DNA of 37,491 nt from Candidatus Sediminicultor quintus (GCA_001773955.1 MEYH01000003.1:1-37491), one strand, 5' to 3'. Shown: positions 27,026-36,058, counted from the stretch's first letter. Notes: generated from the sequence alone by a model not told the origin. Made by a program: numbers and translations.

Positions 27026-27435
27026 TGAATAGTCGTTAGTCGTTAGTGAATAGCATATTTAGTATATAGTATTTAGTATATAGTATGTAGCTAAGAAGCC
27101 AGAATAAAGAAGTCAGAATGTAATCCTATTGCGTATCGAGTATTGCATATCGCGTTAAGAAAATAGTAGTCAGGAGTCAGGAGATTAGATAGAGTATAGC
27201 GTATTTGGTTAGTTGGTTAAGAGAATTAGCGGAAAGCGTGGAGGTTTAGTGTTTAGTAGGTAGGGGTTCGATTCATCGAACCCGCTAAAAAAAATACCAG
27301 AATTCCCCGGTCGGAAAAATCCGACCCCTACACCAGATTCAAAGATTACAATGATATAAAACATAATAAGTTGAAAACTTGCATTTATACTAACGACTAT
27401 TCACCATTCACTAACGACTAATAAAGGGGTAGTTT
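27026..27435 (+). repeat. Repeat mosaic between cdaR and glmM
   Basis: Family-1 left words (GTGAATAGTCGTTAGTCG) overlap the cdaR stop. Then come family-2 words (TATTTAGTATATAGTATG), AGTCAGGAGTCAGGAG words, a GTAGGGG...CCCCTAC element at 27260-27331 with hairpins GGGTTCGAT/ATCGAACCC and GGTCGGA/TCCGACC, and family-1 right words (CTAACGACTATTCACC) that end a few bases before the glmM ribosome binding site AAAGGGG. This gap is a mosaic of most families in the window. Confidence 0.8.
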
Positions 27436-28782
27436 ATGAAAAAATTATTTGGAACTGATGGGATAAGAGGGATTGCTAATAAAGAACCTATAACTGCGGA
27501 GACAGCCTTTCATATAGGAAGAACCGGGGCATATTTATTTAAAGATGAAGATAATCCGAGGATATTAATTGGTAAAGATACTAGAATTTCGGGAGATATG
27601 TTAGAAGCTGCTTTAATAGCAGGAATATGTTCAGCAGGTGTAGATGTCCTAAGAGTTGGAATAGTGCCTACCCCCGTAGTAGCTTACCTAACCAGAGTTT
27701 ACCATGCTAGTTGCGGTATAGTTATTTCTGCTTCACATAATCCTTTCGATCACAACGGCATTAAATATATTAGAGGGGATGGTTTTAAGTTTTCTGATTC
27801 AGAAGAAGAAGAGATAGAGAGAATATATTTTGAAAATCATTCAAGGGATGAATGGCCTGCCAAGAAAAATATTGGCAGGGTAAAAGAATTAGCTGGAGCA
27901 ATAGAAAGATATATTGATTACATAAAAAATACCCTTCCCCCAAAATTTACACTTAAGAGATATAAAATCGTTTTAGATTGTGCCAATGGTGCTTCTTTTA
28001 TGATTGCCCCCCGTGTTTTTGCAGAATTGGGGGCAGAGATAATTGCTATAAACGATAAACCCAACGGTACTAATATAAATTTTAATTGTGGTTCAGTACA
28101 TCCTGCTTCTTTGAGAGAAGAAGTTTTAAGACAAAAAGCAGATTTAGGTTTTTCTTATGATGGAGATGCAGATAGGGTTATTGCTGTAGATGAAAAGGGA
28201 AACATTGTAGACGGAGATCAAATAATGGCAATTTGTGCTTTAAATCTTTTCCAGAAAACCCAGTTGCCCTATAAAACGGTAGTAACTACTTTAATGAGTA
28301 ATACCAGCTTTGATAGGGCTATAGAAAAAGCGGGAGGAAAAGTGATAAGAACTAATATCGGTGACCGTTATGTATTGGAAATGATGAAGAAAGTTAAGAC
28401 AGTATTGGGAGGGGAACAATCAGGTCATATTATTTTTTTGCGATATAGTACTACCGGGGATGGATTGTTAACTTCTTTACAACTTATGAAGGTTCTCCTG
28501 GAAGAAGAAAAACCCCTATCTAATCTGGCTTCAGTAATGGAAAAATATCCTCAGATTATTTTGAATTATGAGGTTAAAGATAAAGAACGATTCTTTAAAA
28601 ATGTTTGCATAAATAAATATATTAAAGAAATAGAAAATGAACTTGACGGAAAAGGTAGAATTTTTGTCCGTGCTTCTGGTACTGAACCATTAATTAGAAT
28701 ATTGTTAGAAGGAGAAAACGAAAATAAATTAAAAAAAATTTCCCAGGATCTGGAAGAATTGATTAAAAAGGAAGATATTTAA
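27436..28782 (+). CDS. glmM: Phosphoglucosamine mutase
   Basis: GlmM converts glucosamine-6-phosphate to glucosamine-1-phosphate for UDP-GlcNAc and peptidoglycan. The 448-residue product starts KKLFGTDGIRGIAN. It has the phosphoserine loop ISASHNPFDHNGIK (Ser100), the metal loop DGDADR near 240, the sugar-binding GGEQSGHI, and the phosphate-binding RASGTEPLIRI near the C-terminus. The length is typical. It follows cdaA-cdaR and precedes glmS, so the two consecutive steps of amino-sugar synthesis lie side by side. Confidence 0.97.
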   Translation: MKKLFGTDGIRGIANKEPITAETAFHIGRTGAYLFKDEDNPRILIGKDTRISGDMLEAALIAGICSAGVDVLRVGIVPTPVVAYLTRVYHASCGIVISASHNPFDHNGIKYIRGDGFKFSDSEEEEIERIYFENHSRDEWPAKKNIGRVKELAGAIERYIDYIKNTLPPKFTLKRYKIVLDCANGASFMIAPRVFAELGAEIIAINDKPNGTNINFNCGSVHPASLREEVLRQKADLGFSYDGDADRVIAVDEKGNIVDGDQIMAICALNLFQKTQLPYKTVVTTLMSNTSFDRAIEKAGGKVIRTNIGDRYVLEMMKKVKTVLGGEQSGHIIFLRYSTTGDGLLTSLQLMKVLLEEEKPLSNLASVMEKYPQIILNYEVKDKERFFKNVCINKYIKEIENELDGKGRIFVRASGTEPLIRILLEGENENKLKKISQDLEELIKKEDI

Positions 28783-28783
28783 A

Positions 28784-28980
28784 TAGTGAATAGTCGTTAG
28801 TATTAAATGTAAGTTGACACTTTTCAGTTACCTGTTTATAGTTTACGGCTCATTAAAATGCCGTATAATAATACATTCCATACTTTGAGCTTTCTATAAA
28901 TTTGTAACTTGTAACTCGAAACCTGCAACTTATTACTAATTACACATTACTTATTACTGTATTTTATTCACTAACGACTA
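28784..28980 (+). repeat. Family-1 element, copy B (glmM-glmS)
   Basis: About 197 bases are bounded by TAGTGAATAGTCGTTAG and TTCACTAACGACTA, inverted ends that make a complete element. It shares the interior blocks of copies A and C (ACTTTTCAGTTACC, GTATAATAATA, TTTGAGCTTTCT, CCTGCAACTTATTACTAATT). It contains TTGACA (28814) and TATAGT (28837) with a 17-base spacer, so this copy could supply the promoter for the downstream ribozyme and glmS. Confidence 0.75.
28814..28842 (+). promoter_or_regulatory. Promoter-like sequence inside repeat copy B
   Basis: TTGACA at 28814-28819, a 17-base spacer and TATAGT at 28837-28842 match the sigma-70 consensus at 11 of 12 positions. It points toward the glmS ribozyme, about 190 bases upstream of the cleavage site. 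The same pair (TTGACA, TACAGT) occurs at the equivalent place in copy A. Activity is inferred only from the match. Confidence 0.5.
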
Positions 28981-29021
28981 ATAAAGAGGGTGATTGAAAG
29001 AAAAACATATAATAAAAAAAT

Positions 29022-29190
29022 TGAATACAAGCGCCAGAGCTTACTCAATATAAAGGACTAAGTGTTTTGATAGGGTAAGTTGACGAGGAAGGAGTTTATC
29101 GAAAATTCGGCGGATGCTCCTGGGTTTGCCAGATCTTTGGAAAACCTACAAAACTTGTGAGTAATTGCAAGCACAAAAAGGTTTTTATGG
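29022..29190 (+). ncRNA. glmS ribozyme (GlcN6P-activated self-cleaving riboswitch)
   Basis: The sequence carries the hallmark glmS ribozyme strings in order: AGCGCCAGA (cleavage expected just before the G at 29031), GTTGACGAGG, then TTTATCGAAAATTCGGCGG and ATGCTCC. P2 can pair CTTACTC with GGGTAAG, the core pairs GGAG with CTCC, and 3' stems can form from GGTTT/AAACC and CTTG/CAAG. In the known family glucosamine-6-phosphate acts as the cleavage cofactor and the cleaved mRNA is degraded, giving feedback on glmS. It lies upstream of glmS as expected, but cleavage would fall 504 bases before the start codon. The 3' limit is approximate. Confidence 0.93.
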
Positions 29191-29534
29191 CAAAATAAAT
29201 CCATTCTTAAGTATTCTTACAAAGGTTTTTCTATTCTAGTACAGACAGTTTTTTTAAAATATAACGCAAAGCTAAAAGTGCAAAGTGTAAAATAAAACTC
29301 AAAACTCAAAATTATGAAAAAAGTTTTAAATTTTTAATTGTAATTTTTAGTTTTTCGCTTTAAACACTAAGTTTTAGCCAGGTTATAATACAATTACTTA
29401 AAAAAGTTCTTAGATATTAAGATATTTATTGTAGAAGTAGAAACAGTGGAGAACCCTATTATCTTTCTAAATGGATTGGTAATAGGGTATTTATTTTTAG
29501 AAAGCAAATATTTAATTTAAGAAAGGATTAAAAA
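29191..29534 (+). repeat. Long glmS leader with repeat hairpin and second stem-loop
   Basis: Between ribozyme and start codon lies an inverted repeat of the AAAGCGAAAA family (about 29265-29360; arms ACGCAAAGCTAAAAG and TTAGTTTTTCGCTT). A second hairpin at about 29454-29492 has arms ACCCTATTATC and GGTAATAGGGT and is followed by ATTTATTTTT, so it could act as a leaky terminator or an mRNA-stabilising structure. The ribosome binding site is AAGAAAGGA. Confidence 0.6.
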
Positions 29535-31364
29535 ATGTGTGGAATAATTGGATATATCGGTTCAAAAGAAGCAGTACCCATTTTGTTAGATGGATTAAAG
29601 AAATTGGAATATCGGGGATATGATTCTGCAGGTATTGCTGTATTGAAAGATAATAAAATTAAAATAGTAAAATGTAAAGGAAAGGTGGCCAAATTAGAAA
29701 ATTTATTAGAAAAAGATGCCCCAAAAGGTAATATAGGGTTAGGACATACCAGATGGGCTACCCACGGGAGGCCTAACAATATAAATGCGCATCCTCACAA
29801 TGGACGTAATTCAGAGATAGTGGTAGTGCATAATGGTATTATAGAAAACTATATGTCTTTAAGAGAAAGATTAATTTCAGAAGGGTACAACTTTATATCT
29901 GAAACAGATACTGAGGTTCTTCCCCATTTAATAGAAAGTAATTATCAGAATGATTTTACTTTAGCAGTAAAGGAATCTTTAAAAGAAATAGAAGGTTCTT
30001 ACGCTATCGGAGTTATTTCTACTCGTGATCCGGGAAAAGTTGTCGCTTCACGTTGCGGGAGCCCTTTGATTATCGGAATAGGAGAGGGAGAAATGTTTTT
30101 AGCTTCTGATATCCCCGCTTTACTTAGTTATACGAATAGGGTAATCTTTTTGGAAGAAAGAGAAATTGCTACTATAACTAAAGATGGAGTAGAGATAATC
30201 AATTTCGAAGGTAAAATTTTACATAAAGAAGTAGTAAATATTGATTGGGATGAAGAGATGACAGAAAAGAGTGGATATAAACATTTTATGCTAAAAGAAA
30301 TTTTTCAAGACACTATGGTGATCCGTAATAATTTAGAAGGCAGAATTAATCTGTCTACAAAAGCACTGGAACTTAACAACCTATCTCTTTCTTTGGATAA
30401 GATTAAAGAAATAGAAAGAATATCTATTTTGGCTTGCGGGAGTTCTTATTATACAGCTTTGGCAGGTAAATATATTTTTGAGGAGTTAACCGGTATTCCG
30501 GTAGAGGTGGATTATAGCTCTGAATTTAGATACAGAAAAATATTACTGGGTAAAAAAGATTTAGCCATTCTGATATCTCAATCAGGAGAAACTGCGGATA
30601 CCATAGCTGCTTTAAGAGCTTGCCGGGAAGCTGGTTCTTACATATTGGCTCTAACCAATGTAAGGGGAAGCACTATCAGTCGGGAAGCAGATAGTGTAAT
30701 GTATATTAAGGCGGGTCCGGAAATAGGTGTGGCTACCACAAAAGCTTTTGTCGGCCAGCTAATGTGCCTTTATATACTATCTCTTTATTTTGCTCAAGTT
30801 ATGGAGACTCTTGATTTTTCGGAGATTAATAAAATAATTTCCGAGTTAATAAAGATTCCTCAAATGGTCGAGATTATTTTACTTAAAGACCCAGAGGTTA
30901 TTAAATTAAGTGAAGAATTTTATAAATTTCATAATTTTCTTTATCTGGGGCGGGGAATTAATTATCCTATTGCTTTAGAGGGGGCTTTAAAGCTTAAAGA
31001 GATTTCTTATATTCATGCTGAAGGTTATCCGGCAGGAGAGATGAAACACGGCCCTATTGCTCTTTTGGACAAGACTTTTCCGGTAGTGGTAATCGTGCCC
31101 AAGGATAAGGTGTATACTAAAGTGATTAACAATATAAAGGAGGTTAAAGCTCGAGACACCCTGGTATTAGCTATTGCTACAGAAGGCGATGAAGAGATTG
31201 TTAATATAGCAGACAGGGTATTCTATATTCCTAAAACTTCGGATATACTATATCCAATTTTATCAGTTATACCTTTACAATTGTTTGCCTACCATATTGC
31301 TAATAAATTGGGATGCGATGTAGATAAACCGAGAAATTTAGCTAAAAGCGTTACCGTGGAATAA
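29535..31364 (+). CDS. glmS: Glutamine--fructose-6-phosphate aminotransferase
   Basis: GlmS makes glucosamine-6-phosphate from fructose-6-phosphate and glutamine, the entry step to UDP-GlcNAc. The 609-residue product has the class-II glutaminase domain with the N-terminal nucleophile Cys2 (MCGIIGYIG), HTRWATHGRPNNINAHPH and HNGIIENY, then two SIS sugar-isomerase domains (LACGSSYYTALAGKYIFEEL, ISQSGETADTIAALR, HAEGYPAGEMKHGPIALL) and the terminal PRNLAKSVTVE. It is regulated by the upstream glmS ribozyme and lies next to glmM. Confidence 0.97.
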   Translation: MCGIIGYIGSKEAVPILLDGLKKLEYRGYDSAGIAVLKDNKIKIVKCKGKVAKLENLLEKDAPKGNIGLGHTRWATHGRPNNINAHPHNGRNSEIVVVHNGIIENYMSLRERLISEGYNFISETDTEVLPHLIESNYQNDFTLAVKESLKEIEGSYAIGVISTRDPGKVVASRCGSPLIIGIGEGEMFLASDIPALLSYTNRVIFLEEREIATITKDGVEIINFEGKILHKEVVNIDWDEEMTEKSGYKHFMLKEIFQDTMVIRNNLEGRINLSTKALELNNLSLSLDKIKEIERISILACGSSYYTALAGKYIFEELTGIPVEVDYSSEFRYRKILLGKKDLAILISQSGETADTIAALRACREAGSYILALTNVRGSTISREADSVMYIKAGPEIGVATTKAFVGQLMCLYILSLYFAQVMETLDFSEINKIISELIKIPQMVEIILLKDPEVIKLSEEFYKFHNFLYLGRGINYPIALEGALKLKEISYIHAEGYPAGEMKHGPIALLDKTFPVVVIVPKDKVYTKVINNIKEVKARDTLVLAIATEGDEEIVNIADRVFYIPKTSDILYPILSVIPLQLFAYHIANKLGCDVDKPRNLAKSVTVE

Positions 31365-31546
31365 AAAATGGGAAAGAACGGCTGTCGTTTCTGATTTTTA
31401 GTTTAGGTTAAAGTTAAAAAGTTAAAGTAAAAAGCAAAAACCATAATTATTATTTAAGAATTCAGGAGCCAAAAAAATACAAAAGAACTTAACATATTTT
31501 CTCTTTCTTGGCTCGATACCCGATATTATATACTTCAATATGTATT
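31365..31546 (+). repeat. glmS-glnA gap, weak repeat content
   Basis: A weak hairpin (AAGAACG/CGTTTCT followed by GATTTTT, about 31374-31399) could terminate glmS transcription. One degraded arm of the AAAGCGAAAA family (AAAGTAAAAAGCAAAAACCA) follows near 31423. The rest, to the glnA promoter, is A+T-rich and unassigned. Confidence 0.4.
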
Positions 31547-31575
31547 TTGTAAAATTATTAGAGAAAGAGTATAAT
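31547..31575 (+). promoter_or_regulatory. Sigma-70-type promoter for glnA
   Basis: TTGTAA (31547-31552), 17-base spacer, then a perfect TATAAT (31570-31575). It predicts a start near 31582 and a short leader of about 35 bases. No obvious GlnR or TnrA palindrome was found around it. Confidence 0.75.
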
Positions 31576-31616
31576 TGTAAAAACGTATTAAAAAAACTTT
31601 AAGGAGTAAGATATAA

Positions 31617-32945
31617 ATGGAAAAAATGACTAAAGAAATGATTTTAAATAAGGCTAAAGAGCTAAATATAAAATTTATAAGATTAAGATTTACCGATATT
31701 TTGGGAATGCCTAAGAATGTAGAAATTCCAGTAAGGGAACTAGAAAAAGCCCTTAATGGGGAGATCATGTTCGATGGTTCTTCTATCCAAGGCTTTGTGC
31801 GGATTGAAGAATCAGATATGTTTTTAAAACCGGATTATTCCACCTTTACGGTAAATCCCTGGGAAGAAGAAAAAGATGTTGCTCGGATTACTTGCGATGT
31901 TTATAATCCTGATGGTTCGCCCTTTCATGGTTGTCCCAGGAATAATTTAAAGAAAGTGTTGAAAGAAGTGGAAGAGATGGGATATTCTACCAATTTTGGA
32001 CCAGAAGTAGAATTTTTCCTATTTTTTAGAGATGAAAACGGTAAAGCTACCACAAAAACTCACGATCAAGGGGGATATTTTGATCTTTCGCCCATTGATT
32101 TAGGAGAAGAAGCAAGAAGGGATATAGTTATTGCTTTAGAAAAATTAGGCTTCGAAGTTGAGGCCGCTCACCATGAAGTTGCTCCAGGGCAGCATGAAAT
32201 AGATTTTAAATATTGCGATGCACTTACTGCCGCTGATAGGATAATGACTTTAAAATTGACTAGTAAGACCATAGCTTTAAAACATAATTTACATGTTACC
32301 TTTATGCCCAAACCTATTTTTGGTATATGCGGCTCTGGAATGCATACTCATTTATCTTTATTTAAAAATGGGGAAAATACTTTTTATGACCCTAATGGTA
32401 AATATAAATTAAGTCAAGAAGCTTTATATTTTATTGGAGGTTTATTAAAACATGCCAAAGGGTTTACTGCTATTACTAATCCTTTGGTAAATTCTTATAA
32501 GCGGTTAACTCCTGGTTATGAAGCGCCTGTTTATATTGCCTGGTCAGAGAGAAATCGTAGCCCTTTGGTCAGGGTGCCCGCAGCAAGAGAAGTAGGTACA
32601 AGGGCAGAACTGAGAAGTCCTGATCCATCCTGTAATCCTTACTTAGCTTTCGCAGTAATACTAAAAGCGGGTATTGATGGAATTAAAAAAAAGATTGATC
32701 CGGGAGAACCAGTAAGTAAAAATATTTATACTATGAGTAAAGAAGAGAAAAAATCTCTGGGTATTGAAAGTTTACCTTTTACTTTGGACGAAGCTTTACT
32801 AGAATTAGATAAGGACGAAGTAATAAAATCTGCTTTAACTAATCATATTTTAAAAAATTATATCAAGGCCAAGAGAGAAGAATGTGAAAATTATCGAATG
32901 CGGGTTCACCAGTGGGAACTGGATAGATATTTGACGATTTATTGA
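31617..32945 (+). CDS. glnA: Glutamine synthetase, type I-alpha
   Basis: GlnA condenses glutamate and ammonia to glutamine using ATP. The 442-residue product has [27 protein letters not shown], the metal-binding [17 protein letters not shown], the ATP/metal histidine in [43 protein letters not shown] and [13 protein letters not shown]. The length, [19 protein letters not shown] and the absence of the adenylylation-site loop match the I-alpha form of Bacillota, which is controlled by feedback rather than adenylylation. It has its own promoter and a good ribosome binding site (AAGGAG). Confidence 0.96.
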   Translation: MEKMTKEMILNKAKELNIKFIRLRFTDILGMPKNVEIPVRELEKALNGEIMFDGSSIQGFVRIEESDMFLKPDYSTFTVNPWEEEKDVARITCDVYNPDGSPFHGCPRNNLKKVLKEVEEMGYSTNFGPEVEFFLFFRDENGKATTKTHDQGGYFDLSPIDLGEEARRDIVIALEKLGFEVEAAHHEVAPGQHEIDFKYCDALTAADRIMTLKLTSKTIALKHNLHVTFMPKPIFGICGSGMHTHLSLFKNGENTFYDPNGKYKLSQEALYFIGGLLKHAKGFTAITNPLVNSYKRLTPGYEAPVYIAWSERNRSPLVRVPAAREVGTRAELRSPDPSCNPYLAFAVILKAGIDGIKKKIDPGEPVSKNIYTMSKEEKKSLGIESLPFTLDEALLELDKDEVIKSALTNHILKNYIKAKREECENYRMRVHQWELDRYLTIY

Positions 32946-33260
32946 GAAATGAAGAGAAAGGAATTCAGAAGTCTAATTAGTATATAGTATATAGTATTTA
33001 GTATATAGTAAAGAAAAAAGAAGTCAGGAATCAGGAGACAGAATAAATTCGTATCGCGTATAGCGTATATAGTAAAAAAAGAAGTAGGACAGGCGTCTCG
33101 CCTGTCTATTGTGTGAAGTAGGGGTTTGATTTATCAAACCCGCAAAACTCGGGACAGATAAATCCGCCTCCCCCTACAAACTACAAATAGAAACAATATA
33201 AAATAAGGTATACGAAAATAACTTAAATTTTAAAATTTTTATAAAATTGAGGTTAATAAT
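32946..33260 (+). repeat. Repeat mosaic between glnA and ltaE
   Basis: AGAAGTC words and family-2 words (AGTATATAGTATATAGTATT) follow the glnA stop, then AGTCAGGAATCAGGAGACAG and CGTATCGCGTATAGCG. A perfect hairpin GACAGGCG-TCT-CGCCTGTC lies at 33088-33106. A GTAGGGG...CCCCTAC element is at 33118-33177 with left hairpin GGGTTTGAT/ATCAAACCC. The last 80 bases are A+T-rich, with no confident promoter. Confidence 0.75.
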
Positions 33261-34322
33261 ATGGAGAATTTTAATAAAAGCTTTAATTTAAAAAAAATCG
33301 ATTTAAGAAGTGATACAGTTACCTTGCCAACTGATGAGATGCGAGATGCTATGAATAATGCAAAAGTGGGGGACGATGTCTACCAGGAAGACCCCACAGT
33401 AAATCGATTGGAAGAGTTGGGCGCTAAAAAAATGGGAAAAGAGGGAGCATTATTTGTGCCCAGCGGTACTATGGGTAATCTTCTTGCAGTACTAACTCAC
33501 TGCCAAAGAGGAGATGAAGTAATTTTAGAGATGGACTCCCATATTTATTATTACGAGGTAGGCGGTATGTCGGCAGTAGCCGGAGTAATCCCACGATTAA
33601 TTATCGGGGATAAAGGAATCCCTGATATTCAGAACATTAAGCTGGCTTTAAGGGATGAAAATCTTCATTACCCTAAAACAACTTTAATCTGTTTGGAGAA
33701 TACTCATAATCGAGCAGGTGGAACAATTATCCCGCCTATGTTAACCACGGAAATCTGTCAGTTAGCACATCAACAAAATATTGCTGTTCATTTAGATGGT
33801 GCTCGAATATTTAATGCTGCCATCGCATTAAATATTGAACCCGTTCTTCTCGCTAAAAATGTTGATTCAGTGATGTTCTGTCTTTCCAAAGGTTTAAGTG
33901 CTCCGGTAGGGTCAATTTTGGCCGGTTCAAAGGAATTTATTCAAAGAGCACGTAAAAATAGAAAGATGCTGGGTGGAGGGATGAGGCAGGCAGGTATTTT
34001 GGCAGCAGCTGGTATAGTTGCCCTTGAAAAAATGGTAGATAGATTAAAAGAAGATCACAAAAACGCCCGTATTTTAGGCGAAGGTTTAGCTGATATAAGT
34101 GGAATAAAAGTTGATTTAGAGACGATTCAGACTAATATGGCATGTTTTGACCTTAATAAATCTGGGATGGATACGTACCAGTTTTTGCCAAAGTTAGCAG
34201 AGTATAATATATTGGGTTCACCGCGGCCACCTACTAAAGTTCGTTTGGTTACTCATTATGGAATTAGTGAAAATGATATTTATGCCACCATAAAGGCGAT
34301 AAAAGAAATAGTCAGAAATTAG
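33261..34322 (+). CDS. ltaE: Low-specificity L-threonine aldolase
   Basis: This PLP enzyme cleaves L-threonine or L-allo-threonine to glycine and acetaldehyde. The 353-residue product has IDLRSDTVTLPTDEMRDAM, VGDDVYQEDPTVNRLE, ALFVPSGTMGNLLA, LENTHNRAGGT, HLDGARIFNAA (Asp179, Arg182) and the PLP lysine in CLSKGLSAPVGS (Lys210), followed by GGGMRQAG. The length is normal. The ribosome binding site is weak (GAGGTT). It appears to be a single-gene unit between repeat gaps. Confidence 0.93.
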   Translation: MENFNKSFNLKKIDLRSDTVTLPTDEMRDAMNNAKVGDDVYQEDPTVNRLEELGAKKMGKEGALFVPSGTMGNLLAVLTHCQRGDEVILEMDSHIYYYEVGGMSAVAGVIPRLIIGDKGIPDIQNIKLALRDENLHYPKTTLICLENTHNRAGGTIIPPMLTTEICQLAHQQNIAVHLDGARIFNAAIALNIEPVLLAKNVDSVMFCLSKGLSAPVGSILAGSKEFIQRARKNRKMLGGGMRQAGILAAAGIVALEKMVDRLKEDHKNARILGEGLADISGIKVDLETIQTNMACFDLNKSGMDTYQFLPKLAEYNILGSPRPPTKVRLVTHYGISENDIYATIKAIKEIVRN

Positions 34323-34405
34323 TATCTTTACGAGATACTCGATACGCAATACGATACACTAACGACTATTCACTAGCGACTAATTAATGCAGGGAGGTTT
34401 TATTT
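34323..34405 (+). repeat. Short family-2/family-1 composite before thioesterase
   Basis: Family-2 words (CGAGATACTCGATACGCA) run straight into family-1 right words (CACTAACGACTATTCACTAG), then the ribosome binding site GGGAGG. This shows that the two families combine within 80 bases. Confidence 0.65.
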
Positions 34406-34837
34406 TTGCAGGCTTTACCAGGATATACGAACTGTTTTGTCTGTGGGAAAAGCAATCCTATCGGTTTAAACATTGTTTTTTTTAAAGACCAGGATAAAGT
34501 TAAAGCGGAGTTTATTCCTGAATCGAAACATCAAGGCTTTAAAGGAATTGTTCACGGAGGAATATTATTTTCTATTTTAGATGAAATAATGGGCAGAACT
34601 GCGGTGGTAACTAAGGGTGTTATGACTATGACTGTAGAAATTAATATCAGATACAGAAAAAAAGCCTTGGTAGGTGAAAAAATTGTCTTTACCGCACGGA
34701 TGACTAAAGATTTAGGCAGAATGATTGAGGCTCAAGCGGAAGCTCGTTCGGAAGATGGTGCTTTACTAACCGAGGCAAAGGGGAAATTTATAGTTGTGTC
34801 TAAGGAGATGCAGAAAGAAGTAGAAGAGTATATGTAA
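34406..34837 (+). CDS. PaaI-type hotdog thioesterase
   Basis: The 143-residue product is a single hotdog domain of the PaaI/YigI-like kind, which hydrolyses acyl-CoA thioesters. N-terminal GYTNCFVCGKSNPIGLNI is a common opening in this subgroup. The catalytic-region helix is in KGIVHGGILFSILDEIMGRTAVV, and the central strand carries MTVEINIRYRKKALVGEKIVFTARM. The start is TTG, eight bases after GGGAGG. The substrate cannot be deduced; neighbours are unrelated. Confidence 0.85.
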   Translation: MQALPGYTNCFVCGKSNPIGLNIVFFKDQDKVKAEFIPESKHQGFKGIVHGGILFSILDEIMGRTAVVTKGVMTMTVEINIRYRKKALVGEKIVFTARMTKDLGRMIEAQAEARSEDGALLTEAKGKFIVVSKEMQKEVEEYM

Positions 34838-34894
34838 TACTAATCTTAAATTAGTTTAATTGTATTGGGATTTCCTTTTTCTGTAAGCCCTAAT

Positions 34895-35121
34895 TAGTCG
34901 TTAGTGAATAGTGAATAGTCGTTAGTTTTAAATACAATTTTCAGTTTCGAATTATCAGTTTACAGTTTATTGTAAGGGAGTATGATAATAGAACATCTAC
35001 ACACTTTGGGTTTTCTATAAACTGGCAATTTGTAACTTAAACTCTATAACTTATTAATCATTAATGTATTTTATTTACTAAATACTATTCACTAACGACT
35101 AACGACTAAATGCTAACGACT
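34895..35121 (+). repeat. Family-1 element, copy C (thioesterase-fxsA)
   Basis: About 225 bases run from TAGTCGTTAGTGAATAGTGA to the inverse words ATTCACTAACGACTAACG. It shares with copies A and B the TTTTCAGTTTCG/ATCAGTTTACAG block, ATGATAATAGAAC, TTTTCTATAAACT and ACTTATTAATCATTAATG. The TTGACA of the other copies is degraded to ATACAA, so the promoter-like pair is absent. The preceding 34838-34894 and following 35122-35172 show nothing notable. Confidence 0.7.
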
Positions 35122-35172
35122 GATTTAATGATATTTTTCTAAAATTATTTTAATTATGAATGGGAGTAAACC

Positions 35173-35568
35173 ATGTTTTTTACTAAACTATTAATACTAT
35201 TTTTAATAATTCCAGTAACAGAACTGTATATTCTAATTGAAGTGGGGAAAGAGATAGGGAGTCTATCCACAATTGGTGTAATCATCTTAACCGGGATAAT
35301 TGGAACATACCTGGTAAAAAATGAAGGGTTTATGATTTTAAGGAAGATCCAGAATGATTTAAATGAGGGAATCATGCCAGGGGACAGCTTAATTCAGGGA
35401 GCAATTATTCTGGCCGGAGGGATATTGCTTCTTACTCCCGGTTTTGTTACAGATATATTAGGTTTTATTTTTTTAATGCCCGTTAGCAGAAGCATAGTTA
35501 AAAAATATTTATTAAAATGGCTAAAAGGAAAGATAAAAGAGGGTAATTTTTATTATAGAGAGTTTTAA
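35173..35568 (+). CDS. fxsA: FxsA family membrane protein
   Basis: The 131-residue product matches the FxsA family: hydrophobic N-terminus LLILFLIIPVTELYILIEVGKEIGSLSTIGVIILTGIIGTYLVKNEG, then GDSLIQGAIILAGGILLLTPGFVTDILGFIFLMPVSRSI. It has three to four membrane segments and a short basic tail. In E. coli overexpressed FxsA relieves F-plasmid exclusion of phage T7, but its normal role is unknown. GGGAG precedes the ATG. Confidence 0.88.
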   Translation: MFFTKLLILFLIIPVTELYILIEVGKEIGSLSTIGVIILTGIIGTYLVKNEGFMILRKIQNDLNEGIMPGDSLIQGAIILAGGILLLTPGFVTDILGFIFLMPVSRSIVKKYLLKWLKGKIKEGNFYYREF

Positions 35569-35620
35569 AAATACTTATTCATTTACAGCTAAAAAATAGT
35601 AAGAAAAAGGAATAATATTA

Positions 35621-36058
35621 TTGATTATAGGTTGTGGAATAGATTTAGTTAAAATAGAAAGAATAGAAAAAATAATTAAAAAGTGGGGAGATAATTTTAT
35701 TTTCAGGATATTTACCTCCTTGGAGAAAGAATATTGTGAAAAAAAGAAGGGCAACAAATATCAATCTTATACCGGAAAATTTGCTGCCAAAGAAGCACTA
35801 TTAAAAGCATTGGGATTAGGATTAAGAGAGGCTAACTGGAAAGAGATTGAGATAAAAAATAATGAACTAGGGCAACCCGTCATAGACACATCTGGAAAAT
35901 TAAGAAATATCGCTTCAACAAAAGGAGTTAGCAAATATTTTATTAGCATTTCTCATACCAAAGAATATGCTATAGCTGAAGTAATCTTAGAAAGTTCAGC
36001 TCAGAAGACAGAAGTCAGAAGTAGGGGCACGATGCATCGTGCCCCTACAAAATTATAA
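35621..36058 (+). CDS. acpS: Holo-[acyl-carrier-protein] synthase with repeat-derived tail
   Basis: AcpS transfers 4'-phosphopantetheine from CoA to acyl carrier protein. The product has IIGCGIDLVKIERIE (Asp8), FAAKEALLKALG (Glu58, Lys62) and FISISHTKEYAIAEVILE, which is where most AcpS proteins end (about residue 124). The remaining 21 residues (SSAQKTEVRSRGTMHRAPTKL) are encoded by AGAAGACAGAAGTCAG words plus a perfect GTAGGGG palindrome, so the tail is translated repeat DNA. The start is TTG. nnr follows, a frequent neighbour of acpS. Confidence 0.92.
   Translation: MIIGCGIDLVKIERIEKIIKKWGDNFIFRIFTSLEKEYCEKKKGNKYQSYTGKFAAKEALLKALGLGLREANWKEIEIKNNELGQPVIDTSGKLRNIASTKGVSKYFISISHTKEYAIAEVILESSAQKTEVRSRGTMHRAPTKL

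Noticed and set aside
27371-27391. Promoter before glmM (TTGAAA ... TATACT)
   Set aside because: The spacing is only 9 bases, too short for sigma-70.
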